NCBI GenBank assembly: GCA_964523015.1
Contig: CAZFXN010000001.1
Location: 62,001-126,000 of the forward strand
From: JAWXBT01 sp964523015
GTDB taxonomy: Bacteria; Bdellovibrionota_C; UBA2361; J135
Direction of reading: 5' to 3'
DNA length: 64,000 nt
Shown piece after piece: positions 16,773-26,220 of the stretch (the first letter of the stretch is position 1; the number at the start of each line of letters is the position of its first letter). The translations under genes and the position numbers were made by a program. Under the pieces are notes generated by a model that saw nothing but the letters and a program-made list of their open reading frames with translations, had not been told where the DNA came from and did no database searches.

Positions 16773-18745
16773 TACAAGAGGGACTAACACCTACACCACA
16801 ATCTGGATCTCTTCGCATCAGCGAATCCAATACAATTGCAACTCGACCACCATTAAACGAGAAAGCAATTTTTAACGCAGCCCTTCAGCACTTTACTGAG
16901 GAACGTCTTTCAGAACTAGATAACAGGAGAAGCGAACTCCGATCGGCAATTTTTAAAAACTGGGACCTGTGCGTTAGTGCTTCGGCAAGGGTAGTGCCCA
17001 TGACACCCATTAAAGAATTTATTGCTCTTAGAAGAGTACTTGCAGGATTTGGGTACACACCGAAAGGCATTCTAGCTCAAACCCAAACAGAGGTATTGCT
17101 GTTAAAGAAAGAGAATATCGGGGCTTGGCTGGATCCAATTGTAACTCCCATTGCTCGTCTCTTCGATATTGATCGTCCAGTTCAGGGATTTACAGTTCAA
17201 AGAGCTATTAACCAATTGACCCAGATTCCACTCAAGGAGATTTTAAAATGGGCACGTGATTATCGCTCATTGGCTGAAGCAGAAATGATAGACACCTAGC
17301 GGAAAATCAGTTTAAGACTCCGAGTCGCTCATTCAATTACAGCAGCTAATGAGTCCAGATTATTTCCGCCTGATACATTCACTGAACTTAATACCAGACT
17401 AGATCAAGGCATCAGGTTAGCGCGTGGCAGTCTCGATGTGCTTAAAAATCTAACGACACCTGAACTAGCTTGTCAGACTAGGGAATTTAAGGAACTCATG
17501 AGCCAACTGGCAAAAGAAATGATTCCTATTGATAATTTATTTGAAAGCATCTCTGAAAAAATGAAAGAACCATGTCACCTTTCAAGCAGTGATATACAGG
17601 CAATTCAAAAGCAGACTGATGAGTTGGTCGAAAAAATAACACTAGCCGAGAGCACAAAAAATTCACCGTGCAATCAGGTAAAATATTTACTGCAAACGGC
17701 CATCAGTGCAACAAATGTATTGGGTCGACTGAAGACGGGAGGCAAATCTGATCATCTCCAAGATCTGCTCTTTGAAAGGAGAGAGCAGGCATTATTATCC
17801 TTAGTTGGGTTAGAACCGACTCAGGTGCGGTATGAGTTGGAACACTTGGGTCCTCATGCTAGATATCTACATCGACATCCTATAGTTCAAGAAATTCTTG
17901 ATGACTCCTCTGAACAACCATTTGAGCAGTCATTAGAACAACCTTTGGTTGAGTCTGACCGAGAGGAAGATTTAACTAGCGATAAACAGCAATTACAAAT
18001 CCAACACCGGAAGCGTCAAATTATGAAGACGCTAATTTCATCATTTCGATTGCCGATGGAAACAGCAGAACAAATCGCATCAAAAATTTCACCAGAAGCA
18101 ATGGAAAAAAGAGAAGCCGAATTGAGTGTACTATTTGGCCGCTCTACACCTGCCATTCTTCGCAATGATCCAAAAGCCCTAACAATTCCAGATCCAGTAT
18201 TTGAAAGATATACTTGCGTAGCGCAAGAAGTACTTTCGGCCCTCTCAGAGCTCGATAGTAAAGGGATTCTTTCAAGAGTTAATCCAGATAGAACTGGAAG
18301 CGCGTTTACTCCAAACGGAATTCAAGGTACACGCACGTTGGTACTTAGCCTCAGTGGAGCAAGAGAAACGCTTCTCCTATTAGCTACAAAGCTACACGCA
18401 CCTAAAGAGAGCTTATGGAGAGAATTTCTAACTGGCTTGGAGCAGGCACATGCCCAAAATTCAGACGAAACTCCCATTGAGATTGCTAATAAAATCGCCA
18501 ACTCTGAATTCCCTAAAAAGTTTCCTGAGGATCTAAACGGGTTAGCCATAAGAAAACTAACCGCCGTTTTTGCTGCAACTACTTTAGATCAAATCCGCCA
18601 ATTACCCGGTAATAAACTTGAAGTATTTCACGACCAGCGCCATACAAACGCAACCTATTTTATCCGTATAAACGATCTTTGGCGGGTCGGCTTTAGGTTT
18701 AATTCTGGGCGATCAACAGAGGTATCATTAATTAATTATCATTAA
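16769..18745 (+). CDS. Large unknown ORF with internal TAG and HigB-like C-terminus
   Basis: One continuous frame from ATG 16769 (overlapping the phzF TGA) to TAA 18743-18745, broken only by TAG at 17297-17299. Coding-like sequence continues directly after the TAG (ISLRLRVAHSITAANES), so this is one gene with a nonsense codon rather than two genes; alone, the second part could start at GTG 17438. Residues before about 580 are helical and charged, with no recognised domain; an EQPFEQSLEQP repeat lies near 17910-17950. The last 80 residues (about 18505-18745) match the HigB/RelE toxin fold: QLPGNKLEVF, FIRINDLWRVGFRF and a terminal INYH. No HigA-type antitoxin is adjacent. Function unknown; possibly a decaying toxin. 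Confidence 0.6.
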
Positions 18746-18778
18746 CAAAACATCGCGCAATCCAACTCTTTTTGATAA

Positions 18779-18837
18779 AGATAACTCAACAAAGATTTAC
18801 TCAATAGACGTAGTAGAAGATCAGCATCCAACTATTT
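18779..18837 (+). repeat. Degenerate copy of the mqnE 3' region
   Basis: Bases 18779-18837 resemble mqnE 14759-14817: DNSTKIYSIDVVEDQHPTIF against DDSTKIYSMAGAEDQHPTM. About three quarters of positions agree by eye, with no gaps. The copy is not part of a full gene. It marks an old partial duplication of, or recombination with, an mqnE-like sequence 4 kb away. Confidence 0.6.
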
Positions 18838-18993
18838 TTCTCAAAAAATCCTTACGATTTAACTGTTATAACATCCGCTCAACATGCACTTGGAAAAACA
18901 GGAGATGCCTTAAGGTTTTGGTATCCACCATGGCTGATTACCCTTCTTTATATGGTGCTTGATCTTGTTAAAGAAGCAGGCTTAATAAGATAA
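18838..18993 (+). pseudogene. Unassigned ORF remnant
   Basis: A stretch without a start codon reads SKNPYDLTVITSAQHALGKT and then GDALRFWYPPWLITLLYMVL, ending in TAA at 18991-18993. Its composition looks like the C-terminus of a real protein but I cannot name the family. It follows the mqnE-like fragment in a different frame. Confidence 0.3.
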
Positions 18994-19044
18994 TCTATTC
19001 AAAATTAAAATAGGTTTAGGCAATTAGTGTATTTAAGATATTTT

Positions 19045-19890
19045 TTAGATTCCACTAGTTTGGTTAAAGTGCCTTGACCTATTAAATAACTCTTTTGTTA
19101 CCCTACTAATCCGGATAAACGATGGTCTTGAAGATTCATCAACATAAGACACCCCTCTATAATAATCCCCATTATATCTCGTATAGAGATGCACTTCGTT
19201 ATGAGATTTGGGATCTGATCTGAATTGTATAAATTCTAACTCGCTAGGATCAATCACATTACTCCCCTTGTTTAAAAAGTTAGAGAGTCCAAAAGCGACT
19301 GTTTCCCTTAATAACTCTGGAGCACAAGCTTCCTTACCATAGAATCTATCATTAACTTCGAATATGCCATGTTCTGATATTAAGGGAACATGCCATGAAG
19401 ACTGTTGGTTTTTATAACTAAACACGGCTAGAGCAGCTGGTGAATCTATTTCAACAAAGTCACTTAAATTTCGATTCGTTGCTACAAATTTACCATCAGT
19501 ATTAATCAACTCCACAATTATTCCATAAATAAGAGAGCTCTCTTTTGTTAATATAGAACATTGTCCTATACGATGAGGTTCAAAGGTAAAAGATTGGTCA
19601 GTCCTACTACTCCATTCTAACCCAGATTTATTAACTCCCTCTCTTATACTAGAAAACATCTCTCTTATTTTTTGCTGATCTAAATGATCCGTATGCAAGG
19701 AAGCACCATGCCCACACATAGATTGAGCTATGCGATAAAAGTTTCTAGTTAGGGCATCTGGTTTAGATTTAATAGCAAACGTTTCCTGCCAGAGCTCTCC
19801 TTGGCTCCCATCATCAAATGCATCCATCTGTCGCCTAAATGGACTCTTGTCTGAATCCTCCTTTGGGTCAAATTCCATCTCATTGCTCAT
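19045..19890 (-). CDS. Unrecognised 281 aa protein
   Basis: Not recognised. Acidic, polar N-terminus (MSNEMEFDPKEDSDKSPFRR), no signal peptide or membrane segment. The central part (residues 85-200) alternates short strands and loops, with TFEPHRIGQCSIL and FAVSYK-like strands; the C-terminus is rich in Tyr/Arg (HLYTRYNGDYYRGVSYVDE). It ends the disturbed 15-19 kb island and may belong to it. Intact frame with an ATG start. Confidence 0.55.
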   Translation of the reverse strand: MSNEMEFDPKEDSDKSPFRRQMDAFDDGSQGELWQETFAIKSKPDALTRNFYRIAQSMCGHGASLHTDHLDQQKIREMFSSIREGVNKSGLEWSSRTDQSFTFEPHRIGQCSILTKESSLIYGIIVELINTDGKFVATNRNLSDFVEIDSPAALAVFSYKNQQSSWHVPLISEHGIFEVNDRFYGKEACAPELLRETVAFGLSNFLNKGSNVIDPSELEFIQFRSDPKSHNEVHLYTRYNGDYYRGVSYVDESSRPSFIRISRVTKELFNRSRHFNQTSGI

Positions 19891-20021
19891 AGAAATATCT
19901 AGGTCAGAAAATTTAATACTCTCATGTTATGTACCATAAAGGATAAAAGGTACATGATTTGAGAATGCCTGGCTTAAAAATAATATAATAAAATCGAATT
20001 GTTGTGGGATATCTATCATCT

Positions 20022-21032
20022 TTATCTAAGCAACACCCCAATAGCGGCAGTTAAAATAATATCGTCTGCGCTACACCCTCTTGAAAGATCCATCCATGGC
20101 TTTGCAAGTCCTTGCAGCAGTGGGCCAATTGCCTTGGCATGCCCCATACGCTCAGCAATTTTATATCCAATATTTCCAGCATCTAAATTTGGGAAGATAA
20201 AAACATTAGCATCTCCTAGAATTGCACTTTTAGGGGCTTTTCGTGCCGCTACATTTGGAACAAATGCGGTATCAAATTGCAGCTCGCCATCAATAATCAA
20301 TTCTGGAGATCTCTGTTTGACTAAAGCTAGGGCCTCTCTTACATGATTAACTTTTTCATGCTCAGCAGATCCCTTTGTTGAAAAGGATAACATGGCCACA
20401 CGTGGCTCTTCATCTGTTAATTTCTTGTGACTCTGAGCAGCCATAATTGCAATATCTGCTAACTGATCAGATGTGGGATAAGGAATCAGAGAGCAATCTG
20501 CAAATGTGATAGCTCGTCCAGTTTGAGATTCGCCATCAGGCAAAATCATAAAGAAGAAACTAGAGGCAGTTTTTACATCCTCTTTCATTCCGATACAGCG
20601 AACACCTGCCTTAAATACGTCCCCAGTAGTATTAACTGCTCCAGAAACTGCCACATCAACAACACCGGATCTTAAAAGCATAGCTCCAAAATAAAGAGGG
20701 AAGTATAGTGGATCGTTCATTAGGATATTGGCTGATTCCAACGTCTCCCCTTTTGACCTTCTAAGCTCATAGTATTCTTTTGCAAATATTTCTTTCTTAG
20801 GGCTTTTTGATGGAGCAAGTATTTCTAACTCACTTGGAAACTTACTGTTTGGCTTCTCGCTCAGCACTATCACTCGACCAATCTTTTCCTCAGTGATTTT
20901 TTGGGCCGCTTCAAGCATTCTTAAATCATCTCCCTCAGTAAGCAAGATAATGGGCGGGGATTTAGAATCAACCACTGAAATAGAGCTTTTGGCTCTCTTA
21001 ATTAAGGTATTTTCAATACTTTCTTTAACCAT
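20022..21032 (-). CDS. pta: Phosphate acetyltransferase
   Basis: A 336 aa short-form Pta that converts acetyl-CoA and phosphate to acetyl phosphate and CoA. Family markers: SGAVNTTGDVFKAGVR, the FADCSLIPYPTSDQLADIA segment, MLSFSTKGSAEH and a C-terminal FPNLDAGNIGYK followed by GPLLQGLAKPWMDLSRGC. Phosphate butyryltransferases share the fold, but the DLSRGCS end fits Pta. ATG 21032 is preferred to a GTG three codons upstream. No ackA is adjacent. Confidence 0.9.
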   Translation of the reverse strand: MVKESIENTLIKRAKSSISVVDSKSPPIILLTEGDDLRMLEAAQKITEEKIGRVIVLSEKPNSKFPSELEILAPSKSPKKEIFAKEYYELRRSKGETLESANILMNDPLYFPLYFGAMLLRSGVVDVAVSGAVNTTGDVFKAGVRCIGMKEDVKTASSFFFMILPDGESQTGRAITFADCSLIPYPTSDQLADIAIMAAQSHKKLTDEEPRVAMLSFSTKGSAEHEKVNHVREALALVKQRSPELIIDGELQFDTAFVPNVAARKAPKSAILGDANVFIFPNLDAGNIGYKIAERMGHAKAIGPLLQGLAKPWMDLSRGCSADDIILTAAIGVLLR

Positions 21033-21107
21033 GATAATCACTATGTAACATATGTATGAACCTTCTCATACTGCAATTGAGCTTAAAACTTTTAGGATAC
21101 TTTTCAA

Positions 21108-22637
21108 GTGAACCGTAAGGTCGCACCCATCTTTATTATATTTTTAGCGGTACTTTTTTCTTTCAATACACTATCTTTCGATTTTACCTTTGATGATTAC
21201 ATCCATATAGTTAGAAATGAGCAGGTTACAAATGAACGGATCAGTGTTTCTGATATATTCAGTTCAGCTACTTTCCCAGGAAATATTTATAGGCCACTTT
21301 TAATAACTAGTTATAAAATTACTCATTCTCTTTTCGGACTCGAGCCGTATTACTATCATCTGACAAACATATTACTTCATGCAGCGAATACTTTTTTAAT
21401 CTACTTTTTATTAATTCCAATATTACCATTTCAAATTGTATTTTGGAGCTGTGCTCTTTTTGCCGTTCATCCGATCCACTCTGAAGCAATTGCGAATATC
21501 TCTGGACGCTCCGAATTATTATGTCACTTTTTTGGATTGTTAGCAGCTAATTGGATTCTTTCATCTCCGAAACTTGAGTTAGTCAAACTTTCTAAATTAA
21601 GTTTTCATATCAGCATATCTGTGTTCTTATTATTAGCAGCACTGCTTACTAAAGAGAGTGGTTTAGTTTATTTTTTACTTATTCCATTCCTAGCTTATTT
21701 CCAAAATAAAGATCTAAGACTTTGTTTAAGGATCCTAATTCCATCTTTTCTCTTAGTTGCTTTAATATATATTCCTCTTCGAATTTATAATGTTCCAGAT
21801 TTTTTGGGAGCTCAAATTTCAGCTGACATTCTTGATAATCCTATGATTCACCAGAGTACTTTTTGGCGTGTCTTGAATGCACTTGCTCTTCAGACTGATT
21901 ATATAAAACTTACCCTATTCCCAATGGTACTAAGTTCTGATTATTCATTTGCAAAACTCTTGCCATTTAATGAGCTGTCGATCGTCTCATCGATCAAGAT
22001 TGCTTTGCCAATACTTTTAATCCTCACTGCATTTTATTCTACATTTGATTCTACATTTTATTTGGCACGAACAAAAAATGTACTTTCATTTTCGATCTTC
22101 TGGTTTTTTATTGGATTTCTAGTAAGTAGTAATTTATTTTTTACAACTGGAACTATCTTTGCTGAGCGGTTAGCATACTTACCATCACTCGGAATCACTA
22201 TTGCTTTATCTATATTTTGTTTAAACATTCCAGTGCGAGTTCTTTCACATTTTATCCTTGTAATTTTACTTTTAGGATATGCCGCCAAAAGTTATACTCA
22301 GAATGACATTTGGCGTAACAATGAAACTCTTTTTAGTTATGAAGCAATCACCTCTCCACAAAGTGCTAAAGCTCAGTTTAATTACGGCATGATGCTATCT
22401 CGAAAAAATCGATTGCCTGAGGCAAAAGATCATATCAATAAGGCTTTAGCTATTTATCCAAATTTTGCTGATGGCTGGTATGGATTATCAGAGGTTGCAA
22501 GATTTGAAGGTGATTCCGCTGGACAGTTAAGCCATCTTGCAAAAGCACTCTCAATCAACCCCTCTCATCCAGCTGCTCGTTCTTCATTTGAACGACTTAA
22601 GCTTTCAACAAACAAGCAGCCACCTAAGGCAGAGTAA
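21108..22637 (+). CDS. TMTC-like multi-pass membrane protein with TPR tail
   Basis: A 509 aa integral membrane protein with about ten hydrophobic segments (from residue 5 to about 395), then two TPR-like helical pairs (NYGMMLSRKNRLPEAKDHIN and following). The FDDYIHI acidic motif in the first loop and HPIHSEAIANISGRSELL are hallmarks of the TMTC/DUF1736 family, relatives of GT-C mannosyltransferases. It probably transfers a lipid-linked sugar at the outer face of the inner membrane; acceptor unknown. GTG start. Its stop overlaps the next ATG by one base, so the two genes form an operon. Confidence 0.78.
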   Translation: MNRKVAPIFIIFLAVLFSFNTLSFDFTFDDYIHIVRNEQVTNERISVSDIFSSATFPGNIYRPLLITSYKITHSLFGLEPYYYHLTNILLHAANTFLIYFLLIPILPFQIVFWSCALFAVHPIHSEAIANISGRSELLCHFFGLLAANWILSSPKLELVKLSKLSFHISISVFLLLAALLTKESGLVYFLLIPFLAYFQNKDLRLCLRILIPSFLLVALIYIPLRIYNVPDFLGAQISADILDNPMIHQSTFWRVLNALALQTDYIKLTLFPMVLSSDYSFAKLLPFNELSIVSSIKIALPILLILTAFYSTFDSTFYLARTKNVLSFSIFWFFIGFLVSSNLFFTTGTIFAERLAYLPSLGITIALSIFCLNIPVRVLSHFILVILLLGYAAKSYTQNDIWRNNETLFSYEAITSPQSAKAQFNYGMMLSRKNRLPEAKDHINKALAIYPNFADGWYGLSEVARFEGDSAGQLSHLAKALSINPSHPAARSSFERLKLSTNKQPPKAE

Positions 22638-23497
22638 TGGGCCTTTTCTTTGCTTTAAATGCGGCGATATTTAGTACGGCCAAGGACATTATCTCTAAAA
22701 AAGTCTCCTTTAAAGTATCTGGCACTGTTTCAACGATTGCTTCTTTTGCCTATGCCATTCCATTTTATCTCTTTGCTTTAGCACTTGCCTCTATCTATGG
22801 CTATGAAACCTGGGCGGTAACTCAAGGATTTTTAGCCTTAGTAATTTTGCGGGCGGTGAGTGATTGCGGCGCTGAATGGTTAAAGATGGTGGCACTATCA
22901 CATGGTGACCTTTCACTTATCACTGCATTCTATTCACTCAGTCCTGTTTTTTTACTTATTGCTTCTCCGATAATCACAGGAGATCCACTTACAAAAGGAG
23001 GCATATTCGGGGTTATCTTAGTTACCCTTGGCAGCCTTGTATTTGTATACAATCGTAAAAGTCGTGAAGGTGTCAGCTTAAAAGGAATTTTGTTGGCTCT
23101 CGGTGCTTCAGTTTTTTTTGCTCTTAATTCCTGTTTTGATCGATTAGCCGTGCAAGAGAGTAGCCCCCTACTAGCAGGTTTTTCTATGACTCTACTCTCT
23201 GGTGTTTTGCTTATTCCTTGGGCCAAAGAACCTATCCTTCCTGCATTTAAAAAGGTGAATAATTTATTTTGGCTACGAGGTCTTTTAGAAACAATCTTTA
23301 TGGTTAGTAAGCTGATCGCTATCTCCTTTATGCAAGCACCTCACGTAGTCGCAATTATGAGGCTTTCTATTCTACTATCTATAATCAGTGGTCGGATTGT
23401 TTTTAAAGAACAGAATTTTCTGCAACGTTTTCTAGGCGGGCTGCTTATGGTTATTGGGGTAGGGATTATATTGGCGGAGGAGCTGTTGTTCCACTGA
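22637..23497 (+). CDS. EamA/DMT-family transporter
   Basis: A 286 aa inner-membrane protein with about ten transmembrane helices in two EamA repeats (residues 1-137 and 148-285), the drug/metabolite transporter fold. The substrate is unknown. The ATG overlaps the TMTC-like stop codon by one base (TAATG), indicating translational coupling; the pair might move and attach a sugar or lipid intermediate, but this is inference. EmrE-like small subunits are shorter and can be ruled out. Confidence 0.82.
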   Translation: MGLFFALNAAIFSTAKDIISKKVSFKVSGTVSTIASFAYAIPFYLFALALASIYGYETWAVTQGFLALVILRAVSDCGAEWLKMVALSHGDLSLITAFYSLSPVFLLIASPIITGDPLTKGGIFGVILVTLGSLVFVYNRKSREGVSLKGILLALGASVFFALNSCFDRLAVQESSPLLAGFSMTLLSGVLLIPWAKEPILPAFKKVNNLFWLRGLLETIFMVSKLIAISFMQAPHVVAIMRLSILLSIISGRIVFKEQNFLQRFLGGLLMVIGVGIILAEELLFH

Positions 23498-23594
23498 TCT
23501 CCTATAATCTTGAAAATTAATAGATATAGTGCTCTAGTTCAAATGTTACTTTAAAGAGTTTTACAGAGATTATTTAATCAACTAACGAATTCAA

Positions 23595-24956
23595 ATGGCA
23601 AAATCAATACGCATTGCAGGTGGACAGGGATTTTGGGGCGACTGGTTAGAAGCACCTAAAAATCAAGTTAGGCAGGGTCCGATCGATTACTTAGTGATGG
23701 ACTATCTAGCCGAAATCACGATGTCGATCATGATGAAGCAAAAGAGAAAAAATCTTGAATACGGATACGCTTCTGACTTTGTTGAACTTATGTCTGATCT
23801 TCTCCCCGACATTACTAAGAAAAATGTCAAAATTCTCTCAAATGCTGGGGGGGTTAACCCAGTAAGTTGCGCTAAGGCTGTCCGTGAAGTTGCTAACAAA
23901 TTAGGTATTGGCGATAAAATTAAAATCGCTGCTATTCATGGTGACGACATTGCTGGGCGCATTGATGAACTAGTTGGTAAGGGTCACAGCCTAAAGAACA
24001 TGGAGAGTGGTGAATCCGTAAATAAGATTAAAGACAAAGTACAGAGTGCTAACGTTTACCTTGGTGCAGATCCAATGGTTAAAGCTCTTAATGAGGGCGC
24101 AAATATTATTATAGCTGGGCGTGTAACTGACACTGGACTTACACTTGCTCCAATGATTCATGAATTTGGTTGGCGCATGACTGATTGGGATAAGATGGCA
24201 GCTGGCACAATTGCCGGACATACTATTGAGTGCGGTGCGCAATGCTCTGGGGGCAATTGCTCTTATAACTGGGAATCAATTCCTGATATGGCAAATGTTG
24301 GTTTTCCAATTATTGAAGCCCATCCTGATGGAAGTTTTTACGTTACTAAACACGAGGGCACTGGTGGTCTAGTTGACATGCGAACTGTTAAAGAGCAGCT
24401 CCTTTATGAGATGGGGGATCCAAAAGATTACATTACCCCTGATTGTATTGCTGATTTTTCTTCGATTCAGATAGCTGATGATGGTCCAAATCGAGTAAAG
24501 ATCTGGGGTATTAAAGGACAGCCAAAAACTGAATTCTATAAAGTTTCAATAAGTTTTACTGATGGCTATAAAGCAGTTGGGACTTTAGTTTACACCTGGC
24601 CCGATGCTGTTAAAAAAGCAAAGGCTGCTGGAGATATTTTAAAGCAAAGATTTGAAAAACTTGGTCTTAAGTTTGATGAGGTTTTAACGGAATTAGTTGG
24701 CGTTAATTCATGTCATGGGCCATTAACTGACTCTAAGGATCCTGAAATTCCAGAGGTAACTTTTAGAGTTGGCGTTAGAGGACACGATCAGAAAGCAGTA
24801 GAGAGATTTACTCGTGAAATTGCGCCACTTATACTTACTGGACCACCATCAGTCACCGGTTTTGCTGGCGGTCGACCAAATGTTCAAGAGATTTTAGCAT
24901 ACTGGCCAGCGCTTATTAAAAAAGAAGTCGTTGAGCCAATAATTGATTATATCTAA
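23595..24956 (+). CDS. AtuA-family protein (DUF1446)
   Basis: A 453 aa protein of the acyclic-terpene-utilisation AtuA family. It begins with IRIAGGQGFWGDW and contains DYLAEITMSIM, NAGGVNP, the GADPMVKALNEGANIIIAGRVTDT core and GHTIECGAQCSGGNCS, all conserved in the family. The exact reaction is not established; AtuA acts in acyclic terpene catabolism in Pseudomonas, and homologues are often linked to acyl-CoA metabolism. The family's C-terminal domain is here a separate gene directly downstream (21 bp gap). Confidence 0.88.
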   Translation: MAKSIRIAGGQGFWGDWLEAPKNQVRQGPIDYLVMDYLAEITMSIMMKQKRKNLEYGYASDFVELMSDLLPDITKKNVKILSNAGGVNPVSCAKAVREVANKLGIGDKIKIAAIHGDDIAGRIDELVGKGHSLKNMESGESVNKIKDKVQSANVYLGADPMVKALNEGANIIIAGRVTDTGLTLAPMIHEFGWRMTDWDKMAAGTIAGHTIECGAQCSGGNCSYNWESIPDMANVGFPIIEAHPDGSFYVTKHEGTGGLVDMRTVKEQLLYEMGDPKDYITPDCIADFSSIQIADDGPNRVKIWGIKGQPKTEFYKVSISFTDGYKAVGTLVYTWPDAVKKAKAAGDILKQRFEKLGLKFDEVLTELVGVNSCHGPLTDSKDPEIPEVTFRVGVRGHDQKAVERFTREIAPLILTGPPSVTGFAGGRPNVQEILAYWPALIKKEVVEPIIDYI

Positions 24957-24977
24957 AAGTGTATTTAGGAAATTTTT

Positions 24978-25292
24978 ATGGCAAAGATTCAGTTAAAAGA
25001 TATCGCTCATGCCCGCTCAGGAGATAAAGGCGACACAGCAAACGTTGGACTTATTGCTATCAACCCTACTGATTATCCAATCATACAAAAGCACGTCACT
25101 GCTCAGAAAGTAAAAGAGCACTTTAAAGGGATCTGTTTAGGAGAAGTTGAAAGGTTTGAATTGCCGAATTTGGGAGCGCTTAATTTTCTACTTCATCAAA
25201 GTCTTGGTGGTGGTGGAACGCTATCTCTTAAAACTGATGCCCAGGGCAAAACTTACGCTGCGGCACTTTTAAGAATGTATATTGAAACTTGA
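24978..25292 (+). CDS. AtuA C-terminal-like ferredoxin-fold subunit
   Basis: A 104 aa protein matching the C-terminal domain that is fused to AtuA in many bacteria: IAHARSGDKGDTANVGLIA, a central helix, and LGGGGTLSLKTDAQGK. It follows the AtuA gene with its own ribosome-binding site, so the two likely form a complex equivalent to the fused protein. Its stop is 13 bp from the convergent PHP-like gene. Confidence 0.85.
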   Translation: MAKIQLKDIAHARSGDKGDTANVGLIAINPTDYPIIQKHVTAQKVKEHFKGICLGEVERFELPNLGALNFLLHQSLGGGGTLSLKTDAQGKTYAAALLRMYIET

Positions 25293-25305
25293 TAGCAGCA
25301 GAAAA

Positions 25306-26103
25306 TTACTTTCGATAATATTTAAACATCCTCATTACTAAAGTAAGGAGGGAAGATCTCTTGCCAACTCGCTTTAACTCAACTGCTGGATCTAACACTA
25401 AATTTCTAATTGATTTAACAGGATCACTTTCATCATAAGGACCTACTGCTAGAGTTGCATAAGTCCCAAATCGTTTTTCTTCTCCATGAAATGGCAACGG
25501 ATCTGACCCTCCTATTACCTTGATTCCATGGGATCCTGAGGTACGCATAAGTTTTGGCTCAGGACAAAGTATTGGTCGCAAGGTAGTATCGCAGAGCAGA
25601 AGCGGTCGCATCTTTGGATCGTTAACAATTCCTGAAATTATTTTGCCCCGCTTAAATAACCATTTACCAGGTGCCCAATTAATAACAGGAATACCACCCG
25701 CATCCCAGATAAGTTTAAAAATCTCAGAAAACGACAACTCTCTATCAGGAATATCTACATCAACTGTAAATGCTAAAATTTCTAAACGCTCTTTTGAAAC
25801 AATTTGCCGTCCAGGAATTATTAAAAGCTTCTCTCCCGTTTCAAAATAAAGGCGTACTGCTGGTGCACTTCCACTGACTACCTCAACTTTAATACTTGGA
25901 TCAATGTCGATCCTTTGACTCTTACAGATATCTTTAAAAAAATGACAATCATTTCTCTCAGTCAGACAAACAGCATAGATGGGTAAAGTGCCTTCACCAT
26001 GAAAACTATTAGTTAAATTTGTAAGAGCTGTCCTAAGGGCAATACCCTGATCGTACTCAGGATAGATATGGATATGGGCATCAATTAAAAATGTATTATT
26101 CAT
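25306..26103 (-). CDS. PHP/amidohydrolase-like metal-dependent protein
   Basis: A 265 aa protein starting with LIDAHIHIYPEY, where the HxH pair resembles the N-terminal metal site of PHP-domain phosphoesterases and amidohydrolases. A WDAGGIPVINWAPGKW segment and a C-terminal IGGSDPLPFHGEE, which may supply further metal ligands, fit a TIM-barrel-like hydrolase. No signal peptide. Substrate unknown. Convergent with the AtuA pair and divergent from the glycan cassette. Confidence 0.62.
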   Translation of the reverse strand: MNNTFLIDAHIHIYPEYDQGIALRTALTNLTNSFHGEGTLPIYAVCLTERNDCHFFKDICKSQRIDIDPSIKVEVVSGSAPAVRLYFETGEKLLIIPGRQIVSKERLEILAFTVDVDIPDRELSFSEIFKLIWDAGGIPVINWAPGKWLFKRGKIISGIVNDPKMRPLLLCDTTLRPILCPEPKLMRTSGSHGIKVIGGSDPLPFHGEEKRFGTYATLAVGPYDESDPVKSIRNLVLDPAVELKRVGKRSSLLTLVMRMFKYYRK

Positions 26104-26172
26104 CTCGAGGGGTTATGGTATAGATGCCGCATCAAATTTGCAATTCTCTATTATTTCATGTAGTTAGCGTTA

Positions 26173-26202
26173 CTCTGTACTTCATTTCTCTGTACTTTAT
26201 TT
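26173..26202. repeat. 15 bp tandem duplication upstream of the epimerase
   Basis: CTCTGTACTTCATTT is followed directly by CTCTGTACTTTATTT (one mismatch). It lies 19 bp before the ATG at 26221, so copy number could alter leader spacing. Confidence 0.75.
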
Positions 26203-26220
26203 ATTAGTTTGAATGCAACC

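Noticed and set aside
17297..17299. TAG as a recoded (pyrrolysine or selenocysteine-like) codon
   Set aside because: No downstream SECIS-like stem and other genes here end in TAG; nonsense decay is simpler, given two more in-frame stops nearby.
14938..18993. Insertion sequence or transposon between mqnE and the 281 aa gene
   Set aside because: No transposase, integrase, terminal inverted repeats or target-site duplication could be seen; the partial mqnE-like copy is too diverged to define ends.
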